Assembly (NCBI RefSeq): GCF_002288925.2
Contig: NW_022098022.1
Coordinates: 3,955,933-4,019,932 of the forward strand
DNA: 64,000 bases
Direction of reading: 5' to 3'
Origin: Delphinapterus leucas
Taxonomy: Eukaryota > Chordata > Mammalia > Artiodactyla > Monodontidae
In this document: positions 23,921-36,543 of the stretch, in pieces
How positions within the stretch are numbered: position 1 is the first letter of the stretch
How the letters are laid out: every line of letters begins with the position of its first letter
Made by a program: the position numbers and the translations under genes
The notes under the pieces: model-generated
Database searches by the model: none
Told to the model about the DNA's origin: nothing
Seen by the model: the letters and a program-made list of their open reading frames with translations, nothing else

Positions 23921-25209
23921 CATTTCCACTCTACTGAATATATTTAAATATGGATGGTAGCCTACATTTATACCTCAGTTATACTTAGAGTCAAATCATG
24001 CATTACCATTTCAATTGTGGGTTAGATCATTACAAATACATAATTATTTTGGAACAATAGAGAAAACTATATAATTTATTTTGTTCTTAAAGTTGCTATT
24101 TTGTAATAATGGTTTTCTTAATTAGTATTTATCAAAAACACTGCTCATGTAAGCTTAAAGAGAAGCCAGTGTTTAAACACTATTATTTGAAATTGTGTCA
24201 TATTCTCTTTAAATTGTGAAAGCGCAAATTATGCACTCTGAAAAAATTGTTTAAATTAATTTTGTCAGGCTACGTAAAAGACTAATATATGTAGTAGGTA
24301 GCATCCATTTTCATGATCTCACTGCTTATCATGCTGTATACATTTATATATACATTTCTTTACCAGGTTATACATGCAGAACTATGTAGGGTGAACTTAA
24401 TGGGTGATTCAGGTGATTCTTTATTTTTTTGTCATTTTTTACTATAAGTGAATTTCACTCGATACCTAGGTTTCCTGTAAAATCTAACTTCTACCTAGAT
24501 GCAATTCCGTTTCTCCTGAATTATGACAATTATAAGGCTAAAAATTTGGCAAAGCTTAAAGAAAGATTGCTATATATTGGCCTTAAAAATGCAGATTTCC
24601 TTGAAACAAAATGTGCTTGTTTTAGATAAAAAATAAAGACACAGAATGTATGAGACATTTGGAATAGATAATGCTGTACAAATGGAAAATATTAAGTAGT
24701 AACACTTCGAGTTACATATGTATTAATGTTATACCTAAGTAAAACTATTTTAGCAAGGTTCCTCATGTAGAGGGTGTTATTCCATTTCACATTCTTCTTA
24801 TATTGTACAACAGGCAGTGAATATAATTATATAGATGATACCATCCACTGAAATATTATTCATAGTTCTCATCATTTTGTTTGGCTCACTCTACTTATCA
24901 TATTTTTTGTCCTCTAATCCTTTCTACACCCTTTAATTCCTGCAACCTGAAAACAATTCCAACTCATCTACTTTCATAGTAAGAACAAATTCATTGTCTT
25001 TTTTCTATATTCCTCCAATTCAAGCCCATCTTCTATGGAATACCATATTTCATAACCAAATACTTAAGGAAATAAATATAATCAAGAAAAAATTTTAATT
25101 TCTAAATGAATTCAACCAGCCTCCTCAGTAATCTTCTTCCATTATTCAAAAACTATAGTAATATGCTGCAGTGATAAATAGTAAAGTAGAAAATGTAACA
25201 TCAGTAGCA
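23921..25209. other. Unassigned AT-rich DNA
   Basis: No gene. AT-rich throughout; 24870-25060 is pyrimidine-rich. No family assigned. Confidence 0.55.
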
Positions 25210-25398
25210 ATAATTACAGTAAAATTCATTCAAATTTCTTGTACTGCTGGATTTGTCCCAGGTATGCTGTTTCTATTAACTCACTTAATCCTCACACTTA
25301 TTATTGGTTAAAATGTAATTCCAACTCTGTAGAAAATACATTCACAGGGGGAGTCTAGCTCCATACCTCTTCTCTTAGCGCTGTGCTACACTGCCTTT
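25210..25398 (-). mobile_element. MIR SINE
   Basis: On the plus strand the order 'taattacagtaaaattc', 'ttgtcccaggtatgctg', 'attaactcacttaatcctca', a deleted middle, then 'gtctagctccatacctct' and 'gctgtgctacactgcct' is the reverse complement of MIR, including its tRNA-related 5' end at the right. It is old and inactive. Confidence 0.75.
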
Positions 25399-26026
25399 TC
25401 CATGTAGTGTACCTGCTCTTGTTTTAGTGGTGCATGGGCATCGAGTTAGGGGATGATGCAATATGATTGTGTCTTTAATGGGAGGAGAAATGAGAAAAGA
25501 GTAAGGCTAAGAAATAAGACACAGAATGCAAATAGGGAATTCAGTAGGCAGTATTTCGAAAATGAAATTATCTGGGCTTAATGTTTCCCTTTTAATATTT
25601 GACTTAAACGTATGTTAACTATTTGTAAACTATTTGGAGAAGTAACTATACCTTTTATAATTCATATAACATCAATCTTTAAAAATCATAGCATATATTA
25701 TTAAATAAAACATACATCTAATAGAGTAACATTGGTCCATAAATAATGTTCGTTATAGGAATTATAATATGAAAAAATACTCTATCAGAAATGAATTAGT
25801 TTCCTCGGCAAGTACTTTATTTTCAATCAGGAGCCCAAAACATAAACTTTCATTCTGCACTAGTGCTCTTTTCTACCATATTTGTTCCTTCCCTACAGGC
25901 AGGGCATCCATCTTTCCTTACTGCAGATTCACACACACACACAGAACCCAAAGTGCAGTTTATTAGGGGCTGTTCACTTCTCTCTCTGTCCTGAAATAAT
26001 TCTAGCCACACTAAAGCTTTTAGTTA
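25399..26026. other. Unassigned DNA
   Basis: AT-rich, no gene. A short (CA)n run lies at 25929-25943. Confidence 0.5.
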
Positions 26027-26331
26027 TAGGCCTACCTTGAAGATGTTGTGCATTTGGTTCCAGACCACTACAGTAAAGCAAATATAACAATAAACTGAAT
26101 CACATGAGAATTTTTTTTTATTTCCTAGTGCATATAAAAGTTATGTGTACACTATACTGTAGCCTATTAAGTGTGCAAAAGCATCATGCCTAAAAATGTA
26201 CATACCATAACTAAAACATACTTTATTGCTAAAAAATGCTAACCATCATCTGACAATGCAGGTTTGCCACAAACCTTCAATTTGTAAAAAACACAGTTTA
26301 TGCAAAGTGCAATAAAGTGAACCATAAAATT
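26027..26331 (-). mobile_element. Tigger1-type internally deleted DNA transposon
   Basis: The left side reads 'taggcctaccttgaagatg', 'tggttccagaccactac', 'agtgcatataaaagttatg', 'tacactatactgtagcct', 'ttattgctaaaaaatgcta' and 'catcatctgac', which is the reverse complement of the Tigger1 3' end. It then jumps to 'aggtttgccacaaaccttc', 'aatttgtaaaaaacac' and 'gcaataaagtgaacc', the reverse complement of the 5' end. Both ends are therefore present with the transposase gene deleted. A TA precedes the left end (25025 region, exact base 26025-26026), as expected for this superfamily. Confidence 0.85.
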
Positions 26332-27016
26332 TGTCTTTATACTATATGGAATACCTATAGGGAATATAGGTATTTTGGGGCTGAAAAAATCTAATTCTTA
26401 TAGCTGTCTTTTCATAAATCTTCTATACCCTTGTCACATTGTTTGTAACAGGCCTGTTGACATGTAAGTCTCCCACACTTGATTGATTAAAAGAGAGGAT
26501 TGATAAAATAAAACTTACAAATAGTCAAATTGATGTTATATATAGAATGAAAATAGTGCATTTTACTTTCTTCTGTAATTTATTAGCTCATCTAATTTTA
26601 ACTTTATGTAGTTTCCTGAATTAAGAACCAGCCATCCTAGTTATAGCCAATATACCGTATTCCAGCGTTTTAGCTAAAAACTTTCACTAGAATATGACCT
26701 TAGTTGAGAGCTCAGGTGGGAGATATGCCAGTCCTCAAGAATCCTGTTCTATGAATCTCTTGAGACGTAAAGACTTCATAATGAATTTTCCAGAGATGCT
26801 CATAGACACCTTCTCAGAGAGACCTGGTGTCTGTTGTTTCTGGTCAGGACCCTTGAGGAGGCCTGACAAACACAAATCCTCAACAGGCTCTTCTCTCATT
26901 CATTGCAACATGGCAGGTGGCGCTGCCATAGGAGATGTCCGCCGTCTTAATGATGACATGTGTCTCGTTCAGTAAGCACAGATCAAGTGTCTGGGATTGT
27001 GATAGTTTGCCCCTTT
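26332..27016. other. Unassigned DNA
   Basis: Bases 26690-26975 hold a 93-codon frame of balanced composition with several CG dinucleotides ('gtggcgctgcc', 'gatgtccgccgtc'). I recognise no domain. It is not a known repeat to me and could be unique or conserved DNA; nothing supports a gene beyond the open frame. Confidence 0.5.
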
Positions 27017-27044
27017 CACACACACACACGCACACACACACACA
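27017..27044. repeat. (CA)n microsatellite, interrupted
   Basis: Fourteen CA-type units with one G replacing A at the centre (cacgcaca). Confidence 0.95.
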
Positions 27045-28888
27045 ATGTTACATGTAATCTCACAGCTTGTGAAATAAAATTGCAGTGAGCCGTAGTTCTC
27101 TTGTTCACTGTCTGCTGGTTTTACATTCATTGTTTTGAGGTTAAGCACAACTAGAGACTAGATAGCTTTCTTTAGGAGAATGTGACTGAGGTATTATAAT
27201 TTTTAAATATATAAATAAAATGACTTCTCACAGGTTGCAAATTTTCACAAAATAATATTTTACACAGAAGTGCACAGTTGAGGCTTTTTGCTCACAAAGG
27301 ATCAAAAATCCAAATTTGTGTTCATTATAAACCCTCAAAAGAAATAAATTAGTCATAAATGTAATTAATATTAAAAGTTATCCTATCCTGATTTTTAAAT
27401 GAAATCAGAACATATGTGAAGTCTAACCCCCCATTTTCCTACTATATATTTAAAATGTGTGTATATTGAAATAGTTATCTACGAAATGTTTTAATCAATG
27501 TCACTGCATCATATTTATTTCAAATAATAGTTGTTGGAGGAAAGCAGTTAATGTACATTAAGAGAATCTAGAGTTTCAAGTCTTAATTTTGAAAATCTCA
27601 CAGATGATAAATAATAGTTTATAGACGTGTTGAGAGACATTAAAAGTTAAGGAATTAAAACATAAATGGGAAAAATGATATAGACTCAAAATATTAATTT
27701 CTGTGTAAATACATTAAAATTAAAAGACATAAATATAATGAAATATTTATTTTAAGAGACATTATTTTATTTTCACAAAATATGATTGTCCTCTATTGAA
27801 ATGCTATTGATTATAGATTTTCATAATTTGGCAATATTATATATTTAGTGTGCATAGTTCCACAATTCAGGGTGCTTTTTAAAATTATTTTTTCATCACT
27901 TCCTCTTGCAAAACCATAAGAAATATATACGAAAAACAATTCAATGCTAATGTAACAACAAGGTTAGAAATCTAAACATACAGGTCAGAGCAGAAAAGTT
28001 ACACTTCTCCTGGTAACATTATATTATCAACATTATACAGCGTGCACACTAAAATATGTACTTAGAAACCTAACTGGTAATTTAAAGTAGCACATGTTAT
28101 ATATATTAAATGAGGATAAGTTAACATCCCTAGGAGAACCTTAACTTACCTAGTTTTGTATTAATATGTCTTAAATTAATAGCATTTTACTATTAGAAGT
28201 TTCCAGCATACAGCTGTAGTCACCCTGTGCTTGAATTCTTTTGCCCTTTCTCTTCGTGCATGGATTTATTATAAAACTGAGTACAAAGGGTTGGAAATGT
28301 GTGGAGATGGTATGCTTTATACATTACATTATTAGCCTCAGCATTTTTTTCTAGGATAATGCTCTGCTATTACCATATTTTATGATAATATGATAACTCT
28401 ACATCTGATAGAAAAACAAATTAGATGGAAGCCATACCATTAGAGTGTCCAGATGCAAAGCTTCCATTCTTGAACTCTGAGTAAAATATTTATGATCTTA
28501 TTTAAATAATAATGAGATAGAATACACACAGTGCCATTGTTTGAGAATTATGCCACATATGTAATACTAGAGGGACTCCTCATCATAGGAAACTTAGGTT
28601 TCAAGCTAAGAGCCAGATTCTAAGTCACACAGTTCCAACCTGGTTATTCAACTGCAGTAACACATTGAAATAGACCCTGATAACTTCTGATCTGTAAAAG
28701 TATTTATTACACAAAACCTTTTCATATGGCACCTTACATGAAAGTGTGTATATAAATATATACATATATATCATTAATATTTCAATACTTTGGTGATTCT
28801 CATAATTCCAATCATATTAAAATTAATTTATAATGCCATTTCTAACATACAGGGTATATGTTTATAAGCTCTCTCCCACATAAACCTG
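27045..28888. other. Unassigned AT-rich DNA
   Basis: Very AT-rich, no gene and no confidently assigned transposon. A TATA-rich patch lies at 28745-28775. Confidence 0.55.
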
Positions 28889-29107
28889 AAAATGTAAACT
28901 AAAATTTTTTTTGATGTGGACCAATTTTAAAGTCTTCATTGAATATGTTACAGTATTGCTTCTGTTTTATGTTTCTGCGTTTTTTCTTTGGCCCCGAGGC
29001 ATGTGGGATCTTAGCTCCCTGACCAGGGATTGAACCCGCACCCCCTGCGTTGGAAGGCAAAGTCTTAACCACTGGACTGCCAGGGAAGTCCCAAAATGTA
29101 AACTAAA
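28889..29107 (-). mobile_element. CHR-type tRNA-derived SINE with 15-bp target duplication
   Basis: The element proper is 28904-29092 on the reverse strand; the entry includes its target duplications. On the plus strand it ends 'ctgccagggaagtccc', the complement of the tRNA-like 5' end, with the B-box complement at 'gggattgaacccgc'. The 3' part ('gatgtggaccaattttaaag') leads to an 8-T run, the complement of the A tail. The duplication aaaatgtaaactaaa is perfect at 28889-28903 and 29093-29107. This is a clean retroposition by LINE machinery. Confidence 0.93.
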
Positions 29108-29745
29108 TTAAGTTTATAGAGAAATATGTATCTTTGGACAACTTTTAATTAGACAATGGTTTGATTTTTAGGTCCTAAAGGTATTTTGAGAGCTCAGTGA
29201 GGTATATGAAGTTGAAAGATAATAAAAGTCACGTTTTATTTTTCAGTAGAATTAGGATTGAAGCACTTACATATTTTATTTTCTGGCCAACTCCAGTTGA
29301 ATTGGACATAAATATGCCTGCCATTTTGTGTTCTTTTTTTTTTCTTCTTCTCCACACTAAATGATCAGGGTCATAAAAGTTTTTATATATTCACTTTTTC
29401 AATAGAGTGCATAACCATTTGATTGAAGAAAGCCAAAAGGTACGATACTCTCTTTCATATGTCTCAGTTGCATTTACTGGAAATACCCGAGTATTCAAAA
29501 GCATTAATTAAATAGTATTGCTGTTTTTGCACATCGTTCATGATTCTGAGTGAGGTTAGAAACAATCAATCCAATCCTTAATTTATATTCTACTTGAAAA
29601 TTAAATGGTATAATTTACTGATAGAAACTTGAGTACGTAAGCAAAAAGCAAACTGGCTCCTTCTTCATAAAAAGAGAAAAACAAATCAGAAGAATAAACA
29701 TCCCAGTATCCGTGACGTCTTGGTTTAGAGTTGTTCCCAGTGAAA
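29108..29745. other. Unassigned DNA
   Basis: AT-rich. A T/C-rich run lies at 29332-29350. No gene or family recognised. Confidence 0.5.
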
Positions 29746-30333
29746 TGTTACTGTCTTGTCGGAGAAGGAATTCAGAGACAAGACAGGAGGGTTAAGAAAG
29801 CAAGGTGAGGATTTAATTAAGCAACAGTTGGCTCTCGAGATGAGAGGGGGCAGTTTCAGTTGATTAGCTGCCCGGAGTTTCTTTGTCAAGCCAGTTAAGT
29901 GGGGCGTACAAATGAAGGGGTGGAATATTCATTGGGGAGGGAGGGGTTTGGGAGCTGTATTCCCTGATTTTCATCCCAGCACTGCCTTCCCGAGGGGAGG
30001 AGGGATTTTTGTCCGTATTTAGCTTTGATCGGAAGTGTCAAGGTGTAGGTGCATGATGGGAGCTTCTTGTCTGCAAGGCTAATTTTATTGTAATGAGGGT
30101 ATAATGAGCAACAGGTTACCTTCTGACGCTGGAGATTCCCGCCTTTTCCCACCTTCTTTGTCTGCCTCCAGGACATATATCACCCCAAAATTTGTGGTTT
30201 CCTGTCAGTCTGGAGGTTCCTGCCTTTCTTTGTCTGCCCATGGACCTCCGCTGTTTATAAGATGCGAGGTTTCCTGCCGTCTGGCCTGTGCCCACTCTTT
30301 CTGCTCATGTCAAGTTATCTGCCTGCTATAACA
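29746..30333 (-). mobile_element. Solitary ERV LTR, antisense
   Basis: The segment begins tgttactgtcttg and ends tgctataaca on the plus strand, giving the TG...CA form with TGTTA/TAACA ends. Read on the reverse strand it has GC-rich U3-like text followed by 'cttgcttaattaaatcc' type poly(A) region and a short 3' tail ending in CA, as in gammaretrovirus-like (ERV1) LTRs. I cannot name the family. The 4-base flanks (gaaa, gagt) do not match well, so no target duplication is claimed. The frames at 29895-30331 lie within it and are accidental. Confidence 0.6.
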
Positions 30334-30668
30334 GAGTCAGTAGCTTGTAAGCTGCTTAAAAGGTGATTTGTGTCTTGTTTAAAATAATACTTTGCAGTAG
30401 TGAAGTACCTGGTCGGTGCTCAGTAAATGCTGTTGTATGGAAATATGTGCCATAAAGGTAATCAGATATTTTTTTATAATATGTTGTAACTGCCATATAA
30501 ATGCATGGATTATTATTATATAAAATATCCTGGAAAATGCTCTTCAGAAATCTAGTAAAGAAATTTAACTAGATTCTGTATGTATCATTGAATTTCTTAG
30601 TTATTAGACACTCATGCCACCATCACAAATATCATGGCAACTTCTAAGACCGCTCTCATTTTAGATTG
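30334..30668. other. Unassigned DNA
   Basis: AT-rich, with 'gtgctcagtaaatgctgttg' (30417-30436) resembling the 3' tail of an L2 or MIR. No gene. Confidence 0.45.
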
Positions 30669-30907
30669 TGTATTAGTTTTTTAATGGTGCTATTACAAAT
30701 TACCACAACCATGATGGCTTAAAACAATAGAAATGTATTATCTTATAGTTCAGGTGTTGAAATTCTGTAATGGGTGGGCAGGACCATGTTCCTTCTGGAG
30801 GCTCTAAGGAATAATCTGTACTATTGCCTTTTCCACCTCTAGAGGTTGCCTGCATTCCTTGCCTGACAGTCCCTTCTATTATCAGAGCCAGCAGTGTAGC
30901 ATCACCA

Positions 30908-30951
<44 letters not shown>

Positions 30952-31075
30952 CTGAGCTCTGCTTCTCTCTTCGTGTCTCCTCCTCTCCATCTGCTTCCAT
31001 ACTCACATTGCCTCTTCTGACTCTGGCCCTCCTACCTCCCTCTTATAAGAATACTTGTGATTACAGGGGCCTCTG
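30669..31075 (-). mobile_element. MaLR (MLT1/MST-like) LTR, reverse strand
   Basis: The text 'tgtattagttttttaatgg', 'gctattacaaattacc', 'gatggcttaaaacaatag', 'cttctggaggctctaagg', then 'cctcttataagaatacttgt' and 'gattacagggg' is the reverse complement of a MaLR LTR in order. A (TC)n tract replaces the usual pyrimidine-rich part. A likely continuation ('ggataatctccc', 'gcaaagtcaactgtgcc') appears at about 31400-31450, so the LTR may be interrupted. Confidence 0.7.
30911..30953. repeat. (TC)n microsatellite inside the MaLR LTR
   Basis: About 17 TC units followed by tttctttc. It sits where the LTR family has a native ct-rich segment. Confidence 0.95.
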
Positions 31076-31395
31076 TAATATAAGCCCTGACAGTTGCTTG
31101 TTTTTGTTTTTGTTTTTTGTAATGGAAGTGCCTGACTTAAGCTTTGATTGCCAAGGCATCCACTTCAGAGATGGCTATCTTGAATAAACACAGGACTAGA
31201 TAAAGAGCCAGACTACAACCTCTCCCCCACCCCAGACTCCTTTATTTTAGAGATCATGGTTGATTCCCATAATTACCCTTTAGGCCTCAAGCCAGCAGTG
31301 GAGAATTTCTGGAGTGTCAGATCTCCCAGGGCCTAATATCTCTTTCAGCAGAAAGAACCCAGGTCCTTCTAAGGGCTGAACTGATTCGGTCTGTC
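31076..31395. other. Unidentified segment interrupting the MaLR LTR
   Basis: About 320 bases without a recognised family separate two LTR parts. It starts after 'gattacagggg' and contains a gttttt-rich patch (31099-31120) and a C-rich patch (31220-31235). No clear target duplication was found. Confidence 0.35.
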
Positions 31396-34300
31396 CACTT
31401 AGGATAATCTCCCTTTTGCAAAGTCAACTGTGCCATAACATAACCATTATCACCCTTGATGTTCAAGATATTTTTGTACAATGAGCCTTTTCCAAGTGGT
31501 GGAGGAAATTTTGCTGACCATCAAAGAAAAATATACCACTTTAGAAATAGTGATCAGAAAAATAACATCTTCATTTATATCAAATTTCAGAAATCTCAGT
31601 TTGAGTACATTGAATTTTTGGACAGAATTTCTACATGGCTCATAATACCTTATCACTTAAAGATTTTTGTAATTATACCATCTTATCTTTTTCAAGTGTG
31701 TATGTCTAATCCAAGCACATCCTTTTACTTATTTTTTTTGCCAGCTTCCTCATGTATAAAGAAGAATGCTGAACTGTGCATCATAAATACATATGCATAC
31801 TGATAACCAAATAAGATAATGTTCATGCACAAAGCATAAGAGTCTTGTATTGCTCTTCAAACACTTGTGAATGTCTTATTGTGAAATGATACAATACATA
31901 TCTTCTCTGAATATAAGCTGCTACATTTCTTCAGCCCCCTTTATCTATCATCAAAGGCATAATTTTCTGGTTACAATTAAAATGTAGATGTCATTGGAAA
32001 CACAATGGAGAATATCCAGTTCACTCTGTGTAATGTGTCACCGATTGGAAAACTGTGTCAAGCAGTATAATTTCCAAACCAGGATTGCAAAACTATATTA
32101 TTGAAGTCTAGGAACAAGTGGAATCTAGTTTCTTTAAGATGTATGGGAATTATAATTATAAATGTTAATATATCCTCAAACTGATTTGAGAACCTGTAAA
32201 TGAAACACAGGGCTGTTTAGGGAAATCGACGGTGTAATGTTGTCATTTACATATTTTTGTTGTTAACATTAAAAATATAGATATCTTGACAGGCCTGATA
32301 AACTGTAATGTGAGACAGGGACTCTGATGGAAATGAGAGGGAATTGTCTGTCTTCTATGCTTTCACTGGAATGTTGTTTAAAATCATATCTGTTTTGCCA
32401 ACTGCCAGTTCTGTGTCTCTAATACTTAGAAAAGCCACATTTTATTAAATACCAGCCATCTTATGCGATTGTAGTCTTTAAATGCTTCCTTTTCTTGGGT
32501 CATATAGGCACTTTTGGTTAACATTTTATATTTCGATAGAGCTTTATTTTGGCATTTAGCTTGGTTCAAAAATTGTGCAGGTGTCAAAACAATGAATTTC
32601 TGGAGGCTATTTTTTTCCTTTTCTCTTTTAAGAGCTTGGGTATTGTTAATATCAACAGGAAAAAGAATTACAGTGACACATAAAGTAGAAGTGCAGTTTT
32701 TGTTCTTTATAGGTAGCTGGCAGTGGTTCTCTTAATTTACCAATGTAATAAAACAGAAATGACAATGCTTTTTCTAAAAGGGGAAAACATATTTTCTAAT
32801 ACGTGGAGAGGCCAAAGCGGTAATATTTTTAATCACAAATCCCACTTAAACAGCATGATCCCAGATAAGTGTATCAGAGTATGTTACTATGTGAGTTATT
32901 GTCTAGGCTCTCAGTAGCCTACTGTAGTGAGAGCAGGTGGTTTGAGCTCATATCTTTTGTGCTTCTCAGTTATTGATGTGGATTATATGAGAAGATAATT
33001 GGCAGGGTTTTGTACATAATTGATATAAAATGCTGTTTAGGATCTTCTCTGATTTGTCAAGTTTCTGGGACATCTCTCTGATTTGTCAAGTTTCTGGGAC
33101 ATAATGCTTTATAGTTTTTCTGTGCATTTGAAAAAATTAAAATAGGTTTACTCTTAGGAAAATTGCTTGATTCAGAACTGAGAAACCACTAATTTAAAAA
33201 ATATTTCTTTTTCCTTTATTTTTCCCTACACAGGAGGGTAGGAAAATAGGTAAAAAGACAAACCCAATTTAAAAGGAAGAAAAGGGGAGTAGAATATATT
33301 AAAGCTATGTTTGTGGCACTCTGCTATTTCTCCTTAAATACTTTTCTTCAACACAAGATATTATAATGATTTTACATGTATCATAATCTGTCTGGAGGCT
33401 TGAAAAACACTGGGAGAAATTTGAATAATGATAATGTTTATAACAACAATCAGATTGCCTAGCAGCACCCATTTAAGTAGGTGGAATTTGTATCTGGTAT
33501 CTCCTCTTTTCTGTAATGCCCGCTGTTCCCCTCAATTAATCAACCCAAGTGTTTTCCACAAGTAACACATTATTATACTATCTTACAAATCCCAGAATTC
33601 TGTCTGACTACCAACTGGAAATTTTGCCTCTCTTATCTGCCTTCCTATTTTCAAATACCATGTTAAATTTAGTACTAGCAAATAAGTAGGATGTTGACCA
33701 CAGACAGATTTTTGACAGATTTTAAATGTGCAGATTTCAGGAAATTCAAACACACACACACACGGATAGATAAATAGATTAATGGATGGATATTTTGATC
33801 TCAATAACAATATTTCTTAAAAGGAATATATTTGTTTAAGTTTGAGAGGCTGGAAATAAATTCAGAAAGAATAATGAGTCAATAATTATGTTCACTAAAC
33901 TAGTCATGCCAGACTGACAACTTTTAGGTACTATGATTACTATCATAGTATAGGTCAGTTTTAGTCAAATTTTAAAAATGCTCTATAATGTCATTATAGA
34001 TAATATTGGAAACATACGACACATATAGGCTCTAGCCCAGTATACTTATAATTTTACATCAACCACACTCAAAATGTGATGATTATCAGTGTGTCATTTG
34101 GGGAAAACATAGTTCTGCCCTTGAAGCTGTGCTACCAAAATGTAAATTACTTACTTGTATTCTTGTTGTAGATATTTTTCTGGCTTTCCCCAAAGCATAA
34201 TTATTCTCCACTTTCCTCTACTTTCAGTGTCTGTTCCCTCTAGATTTTTTCCTGTAGTCAAGCCTTGTTTAAACTAAATAACTAATTACATTTCAAAAAT

Positions 34301-36543
34301 CGTACTATCTTCAGGTAGCACGCTATATCTCCTCAATCCATTCGGTTTTAAAGGTTTCTTAAGAATATTCTACATGTTCTCTGTCCAATTATTGTTTTAC
34401 AGTTCAAAGCTCTTCAACCCTTTGCAGTCTGCCTCCAGCCAGACTCTATACGATGTGATATTCCTAATACCTAAGATTCAATCAATAACCAATAGACATA
34501 CAAATAAATGGGAAAATGTGATCCAAAGACGAGAAAAAACGTAGTCAGTAGAAAAAAAAAAAAAACCTGAAAGACTCTGATGATAGTTTTAGCAGAAAAG
34601 AACTTTCTCCCATGCATAGGTCTAATAAAATAATAACACAACATAAATGTACATTTCTCCCTCTTGTGGGTGCTCGTGATTAGACAGCTCTACTGAGCAA
34701 CTCTCCTCAAGTAGGATATTCAGTGATCCAAGGCCCTTCCACTTCTTTGCTATGGCATCTTCCCAGAAATGAGAAAAGTGGAGGTGTGGGGACCATATAT
34801 GAAAGTCATCTACTGACTTCTTTCACTTCCATAAAACTCCATTGCCCAGAAACCAGTAACATGACCGACTATAACTACAGAGAGTTTGGAAAATGTATTT
34901 TAGTAGAGCATCCGGGAAGAATTAGTTAAGCTTGCTGAGAATCTAGCTAATTCCTCCCACACTCTCCACCTGCTCCCTTGGCTCCTTTTCCTTTCATTAA
35001 ACATAAAGTAAACATTTTTCCTCAAGTCATATTCTAAGACTTCTTTTCTTCTCCCTTTACACTCTTTCTCAGAAAGATCATCCCAATCTGTGTCTCTAAA
35101 TGACATGCCTATACAGTAATATATTTTTTAAAATGTATACACTGGATAATTTTGAACAGACCCAGAAGAATGGAGAGTAGTATAATACACACTTAAGTAG
35201 GACAAAATAAATTAACAATTCACTTTGTGCAGATAACTTAAAATTTGTATGCATTGGATGGGCAAAATTTCTCCCAAATCCGAGATTTCATTATTCTCTT
35301 ATGTCTACTTGTGAGTTTCTGTCTTACCTTTTCTCCATTTTCTGTCTGACATTTTCTTTAATTGTTTGTTCCACCTCTTCACCTGGAAATCTCTCTTGCA
35401 CCTCATGCTCATTGTGTTCAGAACTAAACTCAACTCTCCCACAAGTCTGTTCTTTGCCCTTTGCATCATAAATAAGATAATGTCAAATTTCTCTAATTCA
35501 AACTCAAAAGTGTAGACTTAAATGCATTCTCCTTTTTGTCTCCATTATTAGGCTAAAATTAGAGTCACTATAATGCCAAATTTAAAATGATATTTTATGG
35601 TTTCATTATCATTCAAACTTATGCATATTTCAGAGCATTGATGCTTATAAATCACTTGCAAAAATTTAGAATCTGGATTTCTTTGTGAAATCCTAATTGC
35701 TTAGATATACATTAGAAACAGTAAGTTAACTGTAATTTATATAATACACTTTGATATGGAGATTTTAGTCGATCACAAGTTAGTTTTAATTGAAGGAGGC
35801 TGTATAATTGCTAATTCCAAGTATAGTGTCATTCTCAAATAAGGTAATAGTCACATTGAACTTCGTACTTCCTAAATGTTATGAAAAGGGAAGTTGACAG
35901 TCTGAAGTAGGGCCATAAAAGGGTTCCCAGAAGACTGAAGGGCTGGAAAATGAAGTAACGTAAGGAGGACCAGAAGTAGCCCGTGTTATTTAGTATGGTT
36001 CGTAGGAGACGTAGGCATCTGTGATAGTTCCCTTCAGATATCTGAAAACTGTGCTCTGCCAAAGAGAATACATCTTTGATTTGTGCTGGAAAGCAGAACT
36101 GGAATACACAGCTGTGAAACACCAAGAAATTATTTTTTTTTTTGTCTGCTCTAAGAAAGAATTTTCCAAAAGAGCCTCCATCAATGGAAAGGCAGTTTTA
36201 TAGACAGTCTTCATCCACCATTGAAATTATTCCTGGTATGGGGAGTGAATTAGAATATTTCATTTAAAAGGTCCCCTCTAAACTGGAGTTTTATCATTGT
36301 ATGCATGTGTATCAATTTAATAATGGATAAAATGTATAAAGAAATATGTTAAAATAAAGGAAAATACCAGTTTGCATCCTAAGATCTCACATTTTTAAGT
36401 GCTTAGAACGCAACTCTATCTCCAGTGGAGGGAGGATAGAGCAGTTAGTATGTGTCAGAGAGGTCCAGAACATTGGCCTGTGTGCTCTAAGACTCAGCAG
36501 GAGACACTGGAGTAATAATAGGGCAACTGATGTATAGGCTCTG
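31396..36543. other. Mostly unassigned DNA
   Basis: No gene. The first ~55 bases may finish the MaLR LTR. Bases 32000-32420 are repeat-free and complex. A 29-bp tandem duplication lies at 33046-33101, a short CA/GATA run at 33750-33795, an old pyrimidine-rich possible L2 patch at 34380-34460, an unassigned ancient repeat-like stretch at 34650-34920 and an A run at 34552-34565. Short frames in this stretch have no recognisable domains. Confidence 0.5.
33046..33101. repeat. 29-bp tandem duplication
   Basis: The phrase tctctgatttgtcaagtttc continuing tgggaca occurs at 33046-33072 and 33075-33101 without mismatch. The identity indicates a recent event. Confidence 0.93.

Noticed and set aside
32717..32735. 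cagtggttctcttaat, resembling the start of a MER5-type element
   Set aside because: The following sequence does not match the element and no matching right end was found.
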